A program made the translations under genes and the position numbers. Shown one piece after another: positions 60,560-64,000 of a DNA stretch of 64,000 bases. Origin of the DNA: Salinigranum rubrum (GTDB lineage: Archaea > Halobacteriota > Halobacteria > Halobacteriales > Haloferacaceae); contig NZ_CP026309.1 of the NCBI RefSeq assembly GCF_002906575.1, forward strand, positions 2,666,001 through 2,730,000, read 5' to 3'. Numbering within the stretch: the first letter of the stretch is position 1; every line of letters starts with the position of its first letter. The notes below the pieces were generated by a model. That model was not told where the DNA came from and made no database searches. It saw nothing but the letters and a program-made list of their open reading frames with translations.

Positions 60560-61729
60560 ATGAAAATCGCGTACCTCTTATCGAGAACCACTGGAGGTCT
60601 CCCACAATACACGGCGGAACTGGCAAACCACGTCGAAAGTGAGAGTACGGATGTCCATGTGTTCAAACCGGTTACGACTTCCGCGGACGAAATCTTCTCC
60701 GATGAAGTTACACAGCGTGATGTATTCAGACCGGACGGTCTCTCACACGTCGCTCTGAATGAGAAAGGGCTGCAACCGATAAAGAACTTCAGAAGCGTCG
60801 TATCGTATCGTAACATCTCATTAATTGATGATTTTAATCCAGATATTATTCACGTTACTGATAACCTTCTCCCTCACGTTGCGTTCTATCTGAAGTGGTA
60901 CTCAATGGATGAAAAGTACCCAATCGTAGTTACACATCATGCAGTCCGGTCGGGTGGCTTGATGTCCAGGGGAGACGATTTGAGCGAAGACGAATCACTG
61001 ATGAGTGCGACGGCCGTAACTCTCGAAAAGGTTCTCAACACGGCTCTACCAAGACCGCGGGTAGAAAGGTATATCGTCCACACGGAGTCAAGTAAGGAAA
61101 TCTTACAGACACGCTCCGGCGTCCCCACGAGTAGAATCCCTCATGGCGCTTATGAGATCTTCTCTTCGTACGATGCCCAGTGTTACGAGGAACGGAACAC
61201 TGTACTCCTCTTTGGACGACTGGTTCCCAGTAAAGGATTTGACACTCTGATACGGGCAGCGCCGCTTCTGGCGGAGACTGACCTCCCGGATCTCAGAATC
61301 GTAATCGCCGGAAGCGGGGAAATATCCGAGGAATTATTGGAATTAATCAAAGAATACGAACAAATATTCGAAGTATATAATTATTACATTCCCGACGAAG
61401 AGGTCGCTGAACTGTTCTCTCGAGCCACTGTGGTAGCAATCCCTCAGAAGGTTCAAGCCGGCCATAGTGGAACACTAACTATCGCATTTTCCTTCGGAAA
61501 GCCTGTCGTAGCAACGAACATCGGTGAGTTCCCGGAGCTGGTAGAAGAATCCGGCAGCGGACGGATAGTACCCCCGGAGGACCCCGAACGCTTAGCTGAA
61601 GCAATCCACGAAGTTCTGAGTAACGAAGACAGGAATGAGATGAAACAGTCATCGAAGCGAATGAGTGAGAAGCTGTCGTGGTCGAACGTCGCAAAAGAAC
61701 ACATGAATATGTATGAATCGCATGTATAA
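60560..61729 (+). CDS. GT4 glycosyltransferase 1
   Basis: This 389-residue GT-B enzyme has the N-terminal LSRTTGGLPQYTAELANH and the C-terminal donor domain VLLFGRLVPSKGFDTLIRAAPLL. The E-x7-E-like motif lies near QAGHSGTLTIAFSFGKPVVATNIGEFPELVEESGSG. It transfers a sugar from a nucleotide sugar; donor and acceptor are unknown. The start follows the previous stop by 10 bases and the end overlaps the next gene. Confidence 0.88.
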   Translation: MKIAYLLSRTTGGLPQYTAELANHVESESTDVHVFKPVTTSADEIFSDEVTQRDVFRPDGLSHVALNEKGLQPIKNFRSVVSYRNISLIDDFNPDIIHVTDNLLPHVAFYLKWYSMDEKYPIVVTHHAVRSGGLMSRGDDLSEDESLMSATAVTLEKVLNTALPRPRVERYIVHTESSKEILQTRSGVPTSRIPHGAYEIFSSYDAQCYEERNTVLLFGRLVPSKGFDTLIRAAPLLAETDLPDLRIVIAGSGEISEELLELIKEYEQIFEVYNYYIPDEEVAELFSRATVVAIPQKVQAGHSGTLTIAFSFGKPVVATNIGEFPELVEESGSGRIVPPEDPERLAEAIHEVLSNEDRNEMKQSSKRMSEKLSWSNVAKEHMNMYESHV

Positions 61730-62948
61730 CACGGATTCGGACCACGGAGACAAATCTGATGCAGCGCTAACAGGAGAGGAAGTCTCCGGTTTGCGGGTAC
61801 TCATCTGTACTGATTATCTGCCACCGGAGGGTGGAGGGGTCGAGGTTGTAGTCGAAAACCTCGCCGTTCGATTGGCGAGCAAGGGGGTCAATGTTGCAGT
61901 GTTTTCATTGGTCGATAACGAGGACAGCGAAATCCAAGACATCGATAACGTCAGTGTATACACGTCTAAATCGATCAGCCTGACAGAGAAAATCGGACTA
62001 CAGAGTCAATTTTCGATAGAAGCACCGTTTTACCTTCGACAGTTGATCAAACGTTTTGACCCTGATGTTATTCATTTGCATAACAGGTTCTTCTTCACCA
62101 CAGTATCGTCAACCGTCGCACAAGCAACACTGAGGTCTGCAGTTCCCACCGTGACGACCCTTCATCTGGGCGACATTAGTAATATCACGGGTCTATCGGG
62201 GTACATCGCCCGACTGTTCGAACAGACGGTCGGACGGATAATGATTCGACGGAGCGATCGTATCATCGCGGTCAGTGAAGCTGTTGCAGAGTATTCGTAC
62301 TCCCTCGGTGGAGTTCCTGAACGGACTAACGTCATCCCGAACGGGGTCGATACAGAGAGGTTCCATCCGAACCCGGAGAGAACCGGCAGCAATAGTATTC
62401 TATTTGTCGGCAGACTGGTTCAAAATAAGGGGCCTCAGACACTGATAGACGCTATGCCGATGGTACTTCGGTCTGTACCCGACGCTGACCTGAAAATAGT
62501 AGGAACGGGGCCGATGGAGAATACATTGAAGGCCCGCACTGAGGAGCTCGGAATACAAGAGTCGGTCAGATTCGTAGGGTATGTCCAAAGTGTGGCTGAA
62601 GCGATGCGGTCAGCGGACGTGTTTTGTCGGCCATCTCTATCCGAGGGGATGCCATTGACGGTGTTAGAGGCAATGGCTAGTGGTCTACCCGCAGTCGTGA
62701 CTCCGGTCGCAGGTGTTCCGGAGATTGTCACTCACGGTGAAACCGGAGTGCTCGTGCCACCGAAGAATCCTGCGGAGCTGAGTGAGGCGATTGTTGACCT
62801 CTTGTCTGACGACGGGTCGAGAAAGCGGATCGCCGAGTCTGCTAGAGAGTACGTCGTACGGGAGCACAGTTGGGAAACACGTTGCGACGAAGTGTTGTCG
62901 ACGTATTTGGATGTATTGAACGAATCTACGATGCTCGTACAGTCGTGA
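61713..62948 (+). CDS. GT4 glycosyltransferase 2
   Basis: This 411-residue GT-B enzyme has LICTDYLPPEGGGVEVVVENLAVRL at the N-domain, ILFVGRLVQNKGPQTLIDAM in the C-domain and SLSEGMPLTVLEAMASGLPAV as the donor-binding motif. The first ATG (61713) overlaps the previous gene by 17 bases; an ATG at 61725 is also possible. It works with the gene before it on the same glycan. Confidence 0.88.
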   Translation: MNRMYNTDSDHGDKSDAALTGEEVSGLRVLICTDYLPPEGGGVEVVVENLAVRLASKGVNVAVFSLVDNEDSEIQDIDNVSVYTSKSISLTEKIGLQSQFSIEAPFYLRQLIKRFDPDVIHLHNRFFFTTVSSTVAQATLRSAVPTVTTLHLGDISNITGLSGYIARLFEQTVGRIMIRRSDRIIAVSEAVAEYSYSLGGVPERTNVIPNGVDTERFHPNPERTGSNSILFVGRLVQNKGPQTLIDAMPMVLRSVPDADLKIVGTGPMENTLKARTEELGIQESVRFVGYVQSVAEAMRSADVFCRPSLSEGMPLTVLEAMASGLPAVVTPVAGVPEIVTHGETGVLVPPKNPAELSEAIVDLLSDDGSRKRIAESAREYVVREHSWETRCDEVLSTYLDVLNESTMLVQS

Positions 62949-62981
62949 TCCGTAGTCGATGATCAATAAAACAGAAAAATA

Positions 62982-64000
62982 ATGACAGAAGCAAACGATG
63001 TTGTCCTGATAGTATTAGATAGTGCAAGAAAGGACGTATACGACCGAGTTGCGAAAACCAGAGAGGTCGCCGATATTCGGTTCCAGCAAGCTCGGTCCGC
63101 TTCCTGCTGGAGTGTCCCCAGTCATGCGAGTATGTTCACGGGACGACTGCCGAGTGAACATGGAGTCCATGCCTACAACAAGAACATGGACCTCTCAGCG
63201 TTCACTACGATCTGCGACAGATGGGAGGGTAAAACGGTTGGTATCAGTAGCAACGTGTACGCTAGCTCTGCGTACGGCTTCGACAGAATCTTTGACGACT
63301 TCGTGGATGTCCCGCGGTATCAGCCGTTCCCGGACGGCATTGATGCGACGTCCGTGTTCAGGAACTCAACTGCTGACGGGATGGGGCTGTATCTCGAATT
63401 TATACGGGAGAGCATCAAAAGCGACCACCCTCTAAAAAGTATGGTGAACGGCGCCTCCGTTCAACTGAAAAAGTCCTTGATGGACACGAGATTCCCCGAG
63501 CCGATCGACCACGGTACGTCATCATCACTACGCATGATAAAGAGATACCTCCAGAGTTCGGACGAGCCCGTCTTTGGATTTTTAAACCTCATGGAGACTC
63601 ACGTCCCGTATAGCTATTTTCGGGGACTGAATTCGGCCTTTGTGGACGATGTGAGTTGGTCTTCGAGAGGCCTCGACCGATGGGAATTAAGCAGTGGCTC
63701 GTGTGATCCAGAGGACGAGAAACTGTACAGACAGTATCACGAAGCGACGATAGACTACACGACCCGAAAGATCCGCGAACTGGCTGAAGTACTCGAAGAC
63801 ACGGTTTTCATCATTACCGCAGATCACGGTGAGAATATGGGATACGAGGAAGAGGACAATCTGTGGGGGCACACCAGCAGTCTTTCCGAGGGAGTTTGCC
63901 ACGTCCCTCTGGACGTGTTAAACGGTCCAGCGTCAGTAGGAACGGAGCCGACTTTGGTAAGTCATCTAGATTTAGGAGATCTCGTCTGCTCGCTTAGGAG
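62982..64000 (+). CDS. Alkaline-phosphatase/sulfatase-fold hydrolase 2, partial
   Basis: The frame from the ATG at 62982 runs off the right edge with 339 residues visible. Metal motifs are VLIVLDSARKDVYD and ITADHGENMGYEEEDNLWGH; the nucleophile region reads CWSVPSHASMFTGRLPSEHG. Like hydrolase 1 it lacks C/S-x-P-x-R. It follows GT4 2 by 33 bases in the same direction, so it belongs to the glycan operon. Confidence 0.8.
   Translation, partial: MTEANDVVLIVLDSARKDVYDRVAKTREVADIRFQQARSASCWSVPSHASMFTGRLPSEHGVHAYNKNMDLSAFTTICDRWEGKTVGISSNVYASSAYGFDRIFDDFVDVPRYQPFPDGIDATSVFRNSTADGMGLYLEFIRESIKSDHPLKSMVNGASVQLKKSLMDTRFPEPIDHGTSSSLRMIKRYLQSSDEPVFGFLNLMETHVPYSYFRGLNSAFVDDVSWSSRGLDRWELSSGSCDPEDEKLYRQYHEATIDYTTRKIRELAEVLEDTVFIITADHGENMGYEEEDNLWGHTSSLSEGVCHVPLDVLNGPASVGTEPTLVSHLDLGDLVCSLR

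Overview
The window comes from a haloarchaeon (class Halobacteria). The evidence is acidic, GC-rich coding sequence, an archaeal TFB, Tat-type lipoprotein signals (RRR..LAGC), a halocyanin-like copper protein, PotD with a twin-arginine signal, many apparently leaderless starts with a TATA-like box about 27-30 bases upstream, and IS200/IS605-type elements with TnpB. I recognised no rRNA, tRNA or CRISPR array.

Layout. 1-4.9 kb: a truncated K+ channel, a luciferase-like flavin oxidoreductase, a FAD oxidoreductase fused by deletion to an MFS remnant, an FNT transporter and two TetR genes, one broken. 4.9-30.7 kb: a respiratory island. It holds a Bat-type HTH protein, several DUF2249 proteins, a broken radical SAM/HemA locus, heme O synthase, a TFB paralogue divergent from coxA, an orphan oxidase-I-like protein, NifU, SRPBCC, cupin and peroxiredoxin genes, a CuA-containing oxidase or NO-reductase-like complex, a Cu-ATPase and a halocyanin. 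A 12-bp palindrome close to CGAACATGTTCG recurs through this island. Most copies lie 37-42 bases before a start codon, so the island reads as one regulon of low-oxygen or nitrogen-oxide type. Three TnpB elements are inserted in it. 31-41 kb: housekeeping-like membrane proteins (wHTH/membrane pair, Tat lipoprotein, Yip1-like, CNNM/CorC, MFS, DUF4386, SLC13) separated by remnants of mobile DNA.

41.8-54.3 kb: an antitoxin-like wHTH with a truncated MazF/PemK gene, then a catabolic cluster. The cluster has a glutamine-synthetase-like ligase, an AspA/AstE hydrolase, a class III aminotransferase, a FluG-like amidohydrolase, an M20 peptidase, a C39-like protein and a full PotABCD-type ABC importer. 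It looks built to import and degrade polyamines or similar amines by gamma-glutamylation. 54.3-58.7 kb: a plasmid-like stretch with four 22-bp iterons, unknown genes, a wHTH with its own palindrome, a small zinc-finger operon and an IS4-type transposase remnant. 59-64 kb: an AT-richer surface-glycan island with two alkaline-phosphatase/sulfatase-fold proteins, two GT4 glycosyltransferases and a small associated protein. The last gene runs off the window.

Genes probably work together in four ways. CtaB, CoxA, the CuA complex, Cu-ATPase and halocyanin build and feed terminal reductases under the shared operator. The wHTH/membrane pair is one operon. The Pot operon supplies substrate to the ligase, transaminase and hydrolase enzymes around it. 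The glycan genes form one transcription unit. All functions are read from sequence and memory of families; no database search was run.
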